64,000 nt of DNA, from positions 42,305,681-42,369,680 of the forward strand of contig NC_088786.1 of assembly GCF_949628265.1 (NCBI RefSeq). Direction: 5' to 3'. Shown piece by piece: positions 24,353-36,300 of the stretch (its first letter is position 1; the number at the start of each line of letters is the position of its first letter). This stretch comes from Cloeon dipterum. Taxonomy: Eukaryota > Arthropoda > Insecta > Ephemeroptera > Baetidae. The translations under genes and the position numbers were made by a program. The notes below the pieces were generated by a model that worked only from the letters and a program-made list of their open reading frames with translations, ran no database searches and was not told where the DNA came from.

Positions 24353-27300
24353 ATGAGGACGTGGGTTCTGAGCGCCGTCTGCCTGCTGGCGCTGGCCGCC
24401 CTGGCCGCCGCTCTCCCGAGGCCACTCGACGACCCCAAGGTCAGCCCCGCACTAACCCTCATAATCACCCCTAACAATCGATTTAAAACGCGCACATCTC
24501 TCATTTTTGCACCGCAGGTCGCCCAAGGATACTCAGGGTAGGGGCACTACCCTGAGCAAAAATTTTACTTTCAAAATAGATTTTATTTGGTTTAAAAAGT
24601 GAAAAAATCATTTACCCTGATATCAGGGCTCATCGACCTTTGAAAATTCAGGTCAAACAGGGTTAAGGCTTAGATTTTTGTCAATTCGAATTAATTAAAG
24701 ATTTTTCCTTATACCTTTTTCAACCTGGCAAGCAGTTTAATCACTGATCCTGACCTCAGGTTGTATTTGCGAAACCCTGAGATAAATTTGAGCCCTGCAG
24801 GCTAATCACGTGCTCGGTTGACTCTTATGCCAACTTGATGCAATTACATAAAAGACATAATATTTCTGCGTGCCTGACAGGTCTTACAGAACCTGAACTC
24901 AGGGCCTAGACGCGGCGCAACAATTTAATTCTCTTGGTCGGCTCAGGATGCATATTCACGAGAAGAAGGTTGAAAGTTGTTATCTCTAATACGGACGAGA
25001 TCTGGTCCGCGAAGGTTGTGCCGCGCAGACCAAGGTCCTCGGCACCCTGAGCACAGGGTACCTACCAGACCACGCCCGAGTTACCCGAGCTCCGGCTCGG
25101 CTTGGGAAATTCCTCATTTTTTTGTCGTGAGATCCATGCGATTAAATTATCCGCGTCGAATGAAATAGCAAAAATTGAAATCAACGTACGCACTCGAGCG
25201 AAATCGTGTTTGTTTTGGCATCGTTTTCGCACTATCACGGACCAGGTAAAAAATGTGTCGTGAAGAGCGAACGGCCTTGACGGCGCCACCGCACTCGAAA
25301 AACTCGTTCTTCTCGCGGGATGGTTAAATTAATATTGTAACGATGCCTTGTCGGCTGATTTGTGGCTTTGATTATGGTTTATTATTCAATTCTAAAAATT
25401 CAATTTTTGCTTCAGGGTAAAAAATTAAACGCCACAAACAATCAGGTTGGTTTGGATAAACACTGGTTGTTACACGAATCAAATTTTAATTTTATACAAT
25501 TCTCTAAACCTGATCTCAGGGTACTGATTTACCATATTAAATTAATTATACCCTTTGGATCAGGAAAATCACCCCTCCCCTCCACCTGACATCAGGGTAA
25601 AGGTGCCGCACCCTGGGAAAATCCTCCCCCACTAGACTGTCAGGCTTAATGAAATTTTAAAATATTCTCCGTCTGCCACCAACCGACGTTTGGTTTCGGT
25701 GGCAGGTGTTTTACCCTGAAAAGTAACCTTCCCGAGTATTGACTTAGTTAGTCGAGCCGTAGACGGTGGGTGATAATTAAGTTGCAACAGTTTCGGGGAA
25801 TTCTGATCGCGCGGCGATGAGGTCGGAGAAGAGCCTTGGCAAAAAAAATTCGTCCCCTCGACGCGAGAGAGATGCTGTGCTGGAGCCGCGAAGCTGCAGA
25901 TCGAAAAGCCTCGAGAGCAACCGGTTTTTCCTCGCGTCCAACGAGCGACTGACCCACTTTTCAAAGCCGACCGGTGCATTATTAGTTTATATATTATTTT
26001 ATCCTTTCTTTCGCCTGAAAAACGAGTTCAAAGACACCGAAGCCGGTTTCATTTTCTTTCTCCATTCCGTATGTGAGTGTGTATGTGCAACTGCATCCAC
26101 ACACATCATGTAACTACACTCGCTCTCGGTTTCTCGCGTAATCGACACGCACGCAAACTCTCGATCTAGCTGAGCGTGAAGCAAATGACATCATTCCGGC
26201 GTAATCGTAAAATATAAAACTCGTAGCCTGCTAAACGACCGGAAAATGTAAGCGATCTCAAATTGTCCACGTCAAAGAGCTCTTTGTCTAGTTGCGACCT
26301 GAATTCAGGGTATGTATTCAAATCAAAATCTTTGGTTGGGAAATAAATCGGTGAAAAAATTTTATTCAGGGTAAATCTACCCTGACGTCAGGGTATATAC
26401 CTTAAAATAACCTTTAAAAGGTAGAGTTTTATAGCGTTACCTGACCCTAAATTCAGGGTATGTCCTGAAATCAAGCTTTGATTGGGAAATTAATCGGTGA
26501 AAACTTTTAATTTCTTCTCAGGGTTTACCTACCCTGACGTCGGGGTATGTTCGGAACATTTTCAATAGAAACAATGTAAAATGAGTAACTGACCCTGAAT
26601 TCAGGGTATGTATTGATACCCCTCAAAACCCTGAATTATTTGCAGGGATTTCGAAAATTCGTTCATCTCCATTTATAGCTCTAATTTTTTTGAACACGTC
26701 ATACAAAGATGAAAAGAACTGCCTGTCAACCTTTCAACCTTTGAGAGGCAAAGAGAATGGAACAAAAGAATTCGGGAACAAAGGATTAAAGCCGAGTCGT
26801 GACTCGTGAAATTATTGTCCGAATTAAAAAACCCGTTTGCATAATTAGCACTCTGATTAGAGGCTTCTTCAGAGTGTGGCAACGCGCGTGATGCTAGATA
26901 AAAAAGCAATTAATTCCGTCGCGAGCGGCCGAGAGATGGAAAAAAAGGGAAAGTTACGTGCGTAACTTTTATATTTTTCGTTAGTTTTATTTACATTTTC
27001 TCCGAGTTGTGTGCTTTTGGAGGTTGAACGCCGCTTTTCTCATTCGCTATAGTAGACTAGGCTCGCTGTGTGTACATAACACTACCCCCATTTGAATGAG
27101 GCAGCAGCTTTTTCACCCCCGTTTCACCCCCAGCCCTTAATTTGCTTGAGTGGTGACGCGCCTCTTTTCAGGAGTCGACGCCAGCGCAGCAGCAGACGGA
27201 CGATCTCAGACACAAGAGGACCATCGGCTTCCTCAGGAGTTACTTCCCCTCGCTGACCGAGGTACGTCCGCCCCTCCCCTCAACCTGACGCACCCACGCC

Positions 27301-30300
27301 CACCCTGACTGCACTCGAAACCACTTCTGAGTTCTTTTTCAGCTGGAAAATAATCATTTTCAGATTTATAGGGGAGGGAGCTGTATACTCTGAAATCAGG
27401 GTGGAGGGGAAATTTTAGTTTTTTATTATTTTTAAACGATTTCATGGGTTTAAAGGGGCCTGACCGCTCGGTCTCATCTTCAGTCGATGGACGTGGATTT
27501 TGGGTGTAGGAAGAGGCTGGTGGGAAAAGGCGGTCGCAAGGTCGCGCCGCGTGAAAGCGGCCGTTTGATCAAACACTCTATTTGCACTCGAATGAGATCT
27601 TTGTATCAAGAGACGCCGACCTTCGCGCTCTCGCTTTTCAAAAACCCGCAACAGACTCGGCGCATTCCTCCTGTCCAACCAATCTGCCCACAAATCACGT
27701 TTCTTCGACGTTTGACCGCATTATTGAATAATATCGCCTACCTGATTTCAGGGTTAAAAGTCCTCGTTTAAAATCGCATAAATCAATTTCTTTTAAACTT
27801 AATTAAAAATGATAATTAATTTTAATTGTAGTGTAGTATTTTAGTTGGAAAATAATTTTGAATTTAATTATAACAATTAAAAATCTCCGAAGCGGCTAGA
27901 TAAATTAAAATGTGCAACTGTGCCGCGGGGCGTGCGAGACTCGCCGCTCGGAGGATGCGAGAGATGAAAAGTGCACTTGTTTTCGCATCGATTAAGCGCG
28001 ATTGCACGCGTCTCAGGTTTGCAAACGTCGCGCTCGCTCGCGAGAAGGGCGATTATGAAACGGCGGCGACCTCGTTTGCGCGTCCGACCGAATCAAAGAG
28101 AGTGAAAGTTGTTGCTCTGTGCATTTGAAGGCGCCGTGTATGCACTCGGCCGATCATTCATTGTGCACGAGATGCACAAAAAGCTCAGCGCGCGCGCCTG
28201 CCTTTTTGTCTCGTTTCTACGGTGAAAGCAAACAATCTCGCACCCTTCTCTTTTTATTTTTTGCCATTTAATTCCTCTCCTAAATGCATTCACTTTCTTC
28301 GTCGGCGAAAAAATTCAAATATAGCGCGGCTAGACACAAAAAATAGAGAGACAGCTCAACAAAATGACTCTTGATTGTGAGCAACGCGAATTGAAAGTGT
28401 CTCGCTCATTGGTTTGTTAATTTGTTTGTTTGTCGCAAGTGTCCAAAAGCGGCGCCGACCGATCAGTTGCGACAAAACGAGAAAGCGCAGACCTTTGCAA
28501 ACACTGTAGCATTAATTGCGGCTAAAATAATCGGATTAATTAATTAGAGGTTTAAATTTCAGTGAAAAAATTTAGTTCGGATAGAAATCATCCCCTTTGC
28601 CTGATTTATTTAGGGGATGAAGTTTTTTCTGCAGTCACTAATGTGATTTTATGCATTTTTAGAGTGACTTTAACGAACGAATTTCGTTTAAATAACAGTT
28701 TCCCCTCCTCAACCTGTAAAAAAGGTTCAGGTTAATGACCCTGATAAATATCAGGTTATTCGGATCATCACGGTACGATTTCTAAGGATCGAAAGTCACC
28801 AATTTAATTAAATTCACGAAAAATGTTTGGAAATTCGTCATCTAAAATGCCCAAATAATCAAATAATAAATTTCAGGGTAAAAGTGGGCAACCCTGATAA
28901 AATATTTCGTTCTAAAAATGTAAATTTTAGGATTATATAAGATTTGATAGACTTAAAAAATCATATTTCTCGTAAATTCAGGAATATTTTAAAAATCAGG
29001 TACTCACCTGAGAAAGGTCAAACTTCCTGAACCTAAACTCAGGATATATAACTTTAACCACAAATATTTTCAACCCCGTCGGAGCTCTAGGGGCTGTTTT
29101 ACAGGGAGTTAAAAATTCCAAATCAGTCGAATTTTCTAAAAAAAAATTTTTTTTGGACAATTTGGACAATTGCGAGGACAAAGGACTGTTCGGACACTTC
29201 GGACGGACCGGTCCCGTTTTTCAGCAGCGTTGTTGCTCTAGATTTTGGACCGCAAGATCCAGACGATCACGCGCTTCCTGTTCCGGCTGATCGGGCGGCT
29301 GGTGCTGGGCGGCGCCGACAACGGCGGCGGCGGCGGCGGCACCGACGCGTCCTCCTCGGGGGGCGCGGGGGCGTCGTCGTCGGGAGGCGCCGGTAACGGG
29401 CGCCGCATCAGCATCACGCTGCCCACGTACCCGCCGGGCCTCGACGACGAGGACGAAGAGGAGGACGAAGACGACAACGAGACCGCCGCGTCCGCCAACG
29501 ACGTCGACGCCAACGCCACCTCCGCAGGGCCGGTCTGTACCCTGAGAGCCCACCGCACCCTCAGCCCGCTTTGCATGACCGCTTTGTTTTGTACTCACCT
29601 TTCACTCTCTCACCCAATAGCTTTTTTACTGTGTTTTGCTAACTCTGTGGTTGACTCAGGTTCTCAGGTCTCAGGACCCTGACTCAGGGTCTAGGTGTGT
29701 AACCCTGGGAAATTTATCTGTAGCTAATTTTAAATAGCAGTGAGGAATAATGACATCAGTCCTGATGATTAATGAGTGCAATATCAAATTGACAGGTCCC
29801 ATTGGTACCTGGCGTCAGGGTCAGTTTCAGAGGTGGATATTTAAACGAATTCTATGATAATTTATTGTTGAAAATTTGTCATATCAGGTTGTGGACCCTG
29901 ATATCAGGGTATTTACCCTGGAATCAGGTCATGTGCCCTGAATTCAGGGTACATACCCTTAAATCAGGGTATTTTTCTAGAAATTCTCAAATTTTATGAA
30001 TTCCCTTTTGACCCTGAAATTAACTAGAAAATAATTTTCAAGGTCCTGCCGTCTAGGATTTTCTTTCTTATTACGTAAATAATTACGTTTCACGGTTGGT
30101 AACGAGATCAATTCAAGTGGAGTTCGGCGCGCCGCTTAAAAAGGATGATTGTGCAGAACGATTTTGGTGGTTAACCCTTTGTCTCGGTGTTTGGCAGCGC
30201 TTTCTCGCAATCACAATCGCCGCCGCCGTTGCCGCCGCCGAGATGACATAACGTTTATTTTGCGCAACGCGTTCTCTCGTCGCAGCGAGCCAGCAGCGAT

Positions 30301-32849
30301 CGCATGTGTGTGCGCAACGCACTTTTTGCATTGAGATGAATGACGAAGCACAACACACACTCCTGCGCGGCCGCGCTCTGTGTAACCAATTTCACAAGAA
30401 ACAAGGAAAATCAAGCGACACCGCCGGGCAAAAATCCCCAATCACGCATGACTCGAACAACTTCCCTTATTCATTTTCACAATCGATTTCTCTGATGAAT
30501 TCCCAATGAATGAAAATGATTTAATACTCGGATTTCGTGCTGGGTCATTTAAAGCCGCACAAAATCTTCCAATTTTTCAATTATATTTCTATTTCTTATT
30601 TCTTCTCAGTTTCAGAATAATCCGCATGCATCGGAGCGTTCAATGTATCGTAAATAACATCACTAACGAAGCCAAGACCAAAAAATATTAAAGGCCCACT
30701 GCAGTCCACCATCTTGATTTTTAAATTAATTTAAAATAAATCAACATGGCGAATTGCGTGGAAGTTTTGAGGTCTTTTAAAGCTTTTTACAATTTAATTC
30801 CTTTCATAAAAAAGCTTTAAAGGACCTCTGAATTTGGTCCGCCATCTTGGATTTAAAAATCAAACCCTTCTGGGAAATAACGCATCTTCATTTAATGTGT
30901 TGCAGGAGGAAGTGAAGAACCGCGTGGTGCGCGCTACCGCCGAGGAACCTCTGGAGGCGGAGAAGGAGGGGAAGGAGGACCAGGACGCGGCCGCCGACGA
31001 CCAGGACGCGCGTGACAAACGCTTCCTCTTTGGTTTCGGCAGGCAGAGCGAGGAGGGCGGCCAGGGTAGCGGCGGCGGCTCAGGCAACTTCCTCTTCGAC
31101 CTGATCAGGGTATACTTGCGCCTGCGCGCCCTCTTCTCCTACCCCTCTCTGACAGAATAACCGCAACCTTCACCCATATACCCCTTCTGCACTAACAGTC
31201 GCCGAAACAAAGAAAGGAAAAATGGCTCCGAAACGAAGTAGGGGAGGGGAAGTCAGGGATGGTTCGTTTCGGAGCCATTTTGCCTTTCGTGGCGTCTTTC
31301 GGGTTGTCTTTCGGCGGGAAAAACGTGTAAAAAACGAGCGGCGAATGCAGGACACGGCGACGCGGACGGCCAGGGCGGCTGGCGGCTTTTACAGGATGGT
31401 GGCCGGCACGGACGGTGAAGAGGGGGACAAGCAGGCCATCCGCTACAGCCCGTGGCTCAACGGCAAGAAGGATGAGGAGCCGGAGACGGCCGCGTCCCAC
31501 CTCTCGCTCGGACTCAGCGGCAAGGCGTCGGTAAAAAGCAATCTCCAGAGACTCGTAGCCGCAGCAATTAATTATTTTTTGTACAATAGTGTATCATAGA
31601 CAGTTGTTGTTTCGGCCAACCGCCACCGAGCGGCGCAGGATTCTCTTCTTATCTATATTTTCCGCCTTTTCCTGACCAAATTCACTTTCTCACTCTCTCT
31701 CAGCACCTAGTTCCGCCGCGGGTTCCAATTTTTTTGCATGGTTGGAGCCCGTCGCATCCTCCCAACGAGCAAAGTTCGTTGCGGAACTCCATCCACTCAA
31801 AATCACCAACTTAGTTCGATCAAAAACGAGCTTTTGCCGAGTTTTAATCTAAATTGCGACTTGTTGAGCAATATAAAATGGCGTCTTCTTACTCAAAAGC
31901 TCGTTTTAGTTCCAAATTCGTCCGCTTTTCCGCTAATTCTCTGGTCTATTCGTAGCTCATCGCCGGATCTGGCGCGACCGAAGATGTGAACGACCACGCG
32001 ACGACAGGACCCTCTGCGCCGTCCTATTACTCGACCGGCGCCGCTGCGGCGATCGCCGAGACCCCCGAGGTCGACGCCAAGGAGGACGGCTACACGAGCG
32101 GCATCCCTGGCCCCATCACGCGCCTATTCGTCATCGCCAACCGTGGCATCTCCAACCTCGTCCAGGACCTCATCCTTGTGAGTTTCATTCTTAAAATTCA
32201 AAATGGCGTGCCAAAGAATTTTTCCACTTAAAAGTAGATTTGAAAACAAAATGGTGGCACTTTAATTTAAAAAGCACCATCTTGGATTTGGAATTAACAA
32301 AATAGACCCGTTGCTTTTGTAAAAAATTTTATGATGCGAAAGTTACGGATGATTTAAACTGCGCATGCGTCAAGTGTCGTGTTTTGTAGTACAGCTGCGC
32401 TCTCCAGGCCCCCTAGCGAGCATCACTGTAAAGAGAAGAGTTTTAAGAGGAGTGTAAGGAAAGGAGTAGTGGAGTATCAGCTCTGATGCCATTGTCGCTT
32501 GTCGCCTGCTGTTATCTACTCTCCTTTCCTTACACTCTAGTGTGGGCGCGGTCGTAGCGGGCAGAGCTCTTTCTCTGTAGAATGATGCTCGCTAGGGGGC
32601 CTAGTGAGCCGGCGCATCTGATTGGTCGCGGCGCTGCTATACTAGAAAACACGACTTGACGCATGCGCAGTTTTAATTTAATTGTGAAAAATGATCGCAA
32701 TGTATTCAGAATGATATGAACGCCATTTTGTACCTTTATAATTTGATTTTTTATTGAAACTAATTTTTAACCTTTTTCCACAGCGTTTGGCGCAAACCAG
32801 CGAGAGGATAGTGAACTTCAAGGCCCGTCTGATCACGTCCATCATCTAA
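24353..32849 (+). CDS. Secreted modular protein with dibasic sites, 379 aa, unknown function
   Basis: Seven coding exons: 24353-24439, 27172-27261, 29242-29532, 30906-31109, 31351-31530, 31956-32177, 32784-32849. All six introns are phase 0. A signal peptide (MRTWVLSAVCLLALAALAAA) is followed by a short module with KR (HKRTIGFLRSYFP). Next come an amphipathic basic module (TITRFLFRLIGRLVLGG), a Gly/Ser-rich and then Asp/Glu-rich stretch, and a module with DKRFLFGFGRQ. Further charged modules lead to the ending RIVNFKARLITSII. KR pairs could be convertase sites; whether it is processed is unknown. The fifth exon has a weak pyrimidine tract before its acceptor and is the least certain. AATAAA near 33,301 could end the transcript. 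Family not recognised. Confidence 0.75.
30769..30828. repeat. Hairpin with about 20-bp arms
   Basis: Arms 30769-30788 (starts GAGGTCTTTTAAAG) and 30808-30828 (ends CTTTAAAGGACCTC) are inverted with one or two mismatches. The element lies just upstream of the exon at 30906, in the region rich in TTTAAAGG and ATGGCGG motifs. Confidence 0.7.
31219..31281. repeat. Perfect 19-bp inverted repeat
   Basis: Arms 31219-31237 and 31263-31281 (core AAAATGGCTCCGAAACGA) are exact reverse complements with a 25-nt loop, inside the intron 31110-31350. Confidence 0.85.
32357..32672. mobile_element. PIF/Harbinger-like MITE, 316 bp, with TTA target duplication
   Basis: Inverted ends AACTGCGCATGCG... and ...CGCATGCGCAGTT extend to about 28 bp with one small indel. 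The element is flanked by TTA at 32354-32356 and 32673-32675. Further inverted pairs lie inside (GAGTGTAAGGAAAGGAG against CTCCTTTCCTTACACTC; CCCCCTAGCGAGCAT against ATGCTCGCTAGGGGG), so the whole element can fold. A 3-bp TTA duplication fits PIF/Harbinger. It carries no gene and sits in the intron 32178-32783. Confidence 0.8.
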
Positions 32850-33361
32850 GAAGGGAAACGAGAAGGAAAGAAAAGAGCAGTCGTCAAGTTTGTTCTCTCG
32901 ATTTATTCGTTCGGCCGACATGCTTCAATCAATCATTTTAAAATCGCCACTTGACACGGCTCTGTCGCGTCCAAAGGACCTGACTCAGGGCCTTTGCACT
33001 CGAATGTGATATTTCTTACGTTGTTTACGACGACGGAAGGTGCGCGTTTCTTCTGTAATTTTGCCTTTCTCCTCTCTTACTCTCTCTCTCTATCGCTGTA
33101 TCTGTATCTGTCTGTCTCGTGTGTGTAAATTATTATTTTATTTTCCTACCGTTTTTCGCACTGCTTTAAGATTATGTATCATTTACGTGTATAATACTGC
33201 TGCTGCTTAACTAATTCTCACGCGTCTGTAGCGAGTACGAGTGTTTTCGATGTAAGTAGACTTAAGACAGCCGCTCAACCATGAACCAATCGGACACAAT
33301 CAATAAATAGAAAAATAAAAACTCGTGTGCTTACCCCCCGAAATGTTACACTGTGTTTCAT
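32850..33361. other. Convergent 3' ends of the secreted-protein gene and Hip14
   Basis: AATAAA at about 33,301 on plus fits the end of the plus gene. Minus-strand AATAAA signals (TTTATT near 33,130) fit Hip14. If both are used, the two transcripts overlap tail to tail by roughly 150 bp. No other feature was seen. Confidence 0.45.
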
Positions 33362-36300
33362 TCAAATGTACTGAAAATTGTCCTTGGCTTCGAGCAGCGG
33401 CACTTGGTCCGCCTGCCCTTCGAACTCGAACTGCTCCAGCCAGTCCGTCCGGTCGGGACGCAGCAGCCCGCACAGACGCACGCCCGTGAAGTCCACCGCG
33501 TTCTGGAAGAAGCCGCGGTGCCACGGACTCCGACGCTTCGACTTGAAATGCTTGTACCGGCCGCAGTTTATCCGCTCGTTCGTGGTCATCGCCAGCACCA
33601 CGATCTGAAAATTTTATTCGGGTCCTTTAAAGGTCTCAACCAGTCGCCGTAGTGGAATTGGAAGCCATATTGCAAGGATTTTAATTTGAATAACTCGTGA
33701 AAATCGGTTTTCAACGTTTTTTTAAAAATATCGGTCGATACATCGATATTGCGCAGTGTTAAAGGATAGGAAAGTATCGATATATCGCCCAGCATTGACT
33801 GATATTTTTAAAAACGCCGCAAACGCCCTAGGAAATAAAATTAATTAATATTATCCATTTAAATTGGGGTCTTAAGAGGGGAGGTAATTCAGGGTACCTG
33901 GTAAACCTGGCAGAGGGTCAGAATTAAGACCCAGAGTGAATGAAAGCCAGCGTGCACCGCGATCCAGGCCACCCACGTGTCGCAGGCCATGACTGTCAGC
34001 ACGTCTGGAACATAATCAGGGTAAATTCAGGTACAACCTTTCTCAGGTAGATTTTGTATCCCTGTCCGGGCATGCACGAATGATGAAAACCGGGTCCCAA
34101 TTCCCAATAACGTCAATATTTCCACTTTTGAGGGGAAGGTGAAAAGGTAACTGATACTCACAGGAGGGGAGCGATTCGTTGACGGCGCGGGGGCAGGTGA
34201 TGTGCCAATAGGCGCAGCAGCCAGCCAACATGGCGACGCACATGACCAGCAGCATGACTAGGAAGAGCATGAAGTGCCGGTGGTTCTTGGCGCCCACGCA
34301 GTTGTTCACCCACGGACAGTGGTGGTCGAACTTGGCCACGCACCGGTTGCACGCTGAGCAGTGCTTCGACCTGATTGGCCGACGCACCAGGCAAGAGCTG
34401 CAGAACCATTGCGGCTCGAATCCGTCCCGCTCCGCAAGCTCGATGATCACCTGTCAAGACAAATCCTTTAAGAATCCGCCATTTTGAAATTTACAAAACA
34501 AAATAGCCGCTAAATTTAACTTTCAAGAACCATTTTTCTACAACTTATCACTGATCCCAAACAACTAAAATTTCGATCTTACCCTGAACTTCTGGTCCAT
34601 GGTGGTGGCGACGACGCCAGGGTCACCGCGCCAGGTCTTGAGGTAGGCGTACCAGAGGATTAGAGAGGAGGCGAGGAAAGCGATTGTGGCGATGGCCGGG
34701 AGAACGGCCGCCAGCCGCAGCAGCCACACCAGGTACATCCAGAACTTGGTGGCCAGGTAGATGGCCATCGGCAGGATGTTGGACAGACGCTCGTCGAACA
34801 CCACGCTCGAGCCGAAGTGGAAGGCCACGAAGAGCAGCATCAACACGCCCAGCTTGGCCGCCGTCGGCAGCGTCAGCTCCAGGATCACGCCCACCAGGTA
34901 AAAGGCGAAGAATGGCGAGCCCATCATGCACCAAAAGCGCAACCTCTGCGGAAATACAAAATGGCCGTGCGTTTAGGGCGTTAAAATGGAGCAGAGAATC
35001 AGGGTTGTCAGTCACGTCGCATTAAAAATGTCTTAGAGTTGGCAATCTGACGTCATCAAAGAATTATTTTGAACCTGAGGGGCCTTTAAGGTTTTAACAA
35101 AATGGTGGATGCTGATAAAATAACGGTTTTTGCGTCCGCCATGAATTTTTTTCAAATGGGAAACGATTCAGAGAGTAGGAATAATCGTTATGTTGACCCA
35201 GAGTTATCCAAAATTGCCGAAGATCGTTAAGCAAAATTCAAAATGGCGGCTTACCTTATCTCTAGTGACTCTGTGACAGGCGTTACGCCTCGTGGCTCCG
35301 CCCAACTCGTGCACCTTCTCCATGGTCTTGTTGTTCATCCAGCTGGCAGCCTTATTTATCACAAGAAGGCTGTACGGAGTCATGCCCTGACCAATCAAAA
35401 ATAGCCGACATTTATAAATGGCGGATTTGTTTTAGAATTAGTTCAAGATTGCGCACCTGGTTGTTAGGAATGTCGATGCTAGCACCATGGTCGATGAGCA
35501 GCGTCATCGCTATAGGATTCTTGGCAAGAACGGCGCAGTGCATTGCCGTGTTGCCGTATAGTTTGTCCTGCGCAGACGTGGATGCACCAAATGTCAGAAG
35601 CAGCCGTGTAGGATCCAGGCTAAAAACATTATTATATAAGTAAAATGGCTGCCATTGGCCATAATTCGATGAAGAACATTATAAAATGGCTGGAAATTTA
35701 AATTTTTCAAAAAAAGATGGCGGACAGTGCATGTTTCCTTTAATGCAAAATGGCGGATGCTCATAAATAAACAATTAAACGTCAAACAGGATCTTATTTT
35801 TTAAATCGGAGACGAGTTCTTTAATTCTATGGCTTATAATTTAAATTTATATAACCAAGATGGCGGACAGTGGGTGTGTCCTTTAAATTTTATAATCAGA
35901 CTTGACCAATATTAAGAGAATTTCGGAGTTCTAGCGGCCATCTAGAGTTCCATTCCAAACCTTAAAGGACTTCAACATCCGCCATTTTTAAAATTCTTAA
36001 AATTTCGCGCCATTTTTCAAACTCGTACTTTTGGTTCTTGCAGACGCTCCACATGAGTGGCGTCATGCCAGCCTTGTCCTGCAGATTGACGTTGACGCCC
36101 TTGGCGACGAGGTAGGCGACGACGGCGGTGAAGCCGAACTGCGCCGCCAGGTGGATGCACGAGCAACCCTCGCCGTCGCGCAGCGTCGGGTCGGCGCCAT
36201 ATTGCATCAGCAGCGCCACGGAGCCGAGGTGGCCCTGACGCGTGGCCCAGTGGAGCGGCGTCGACTGCAGCTCGCCGCCCACCGCGTCCACGATGGCGCC

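Noticed and set aside
24518..24543. A small exon after the signal-peptide exon (VAQGYSG)
   Set aside because: It reaches a stop at once, or breaks phase with the exon at 27172; joining 24439 directly to 27172 keeps phase 0.
26298..29980. Clustered palindromes as a CRISPR array
   Set aside because: Spacing is irregular, spacers are related rather than unique, and the host is a spliced eukaryotic genome.
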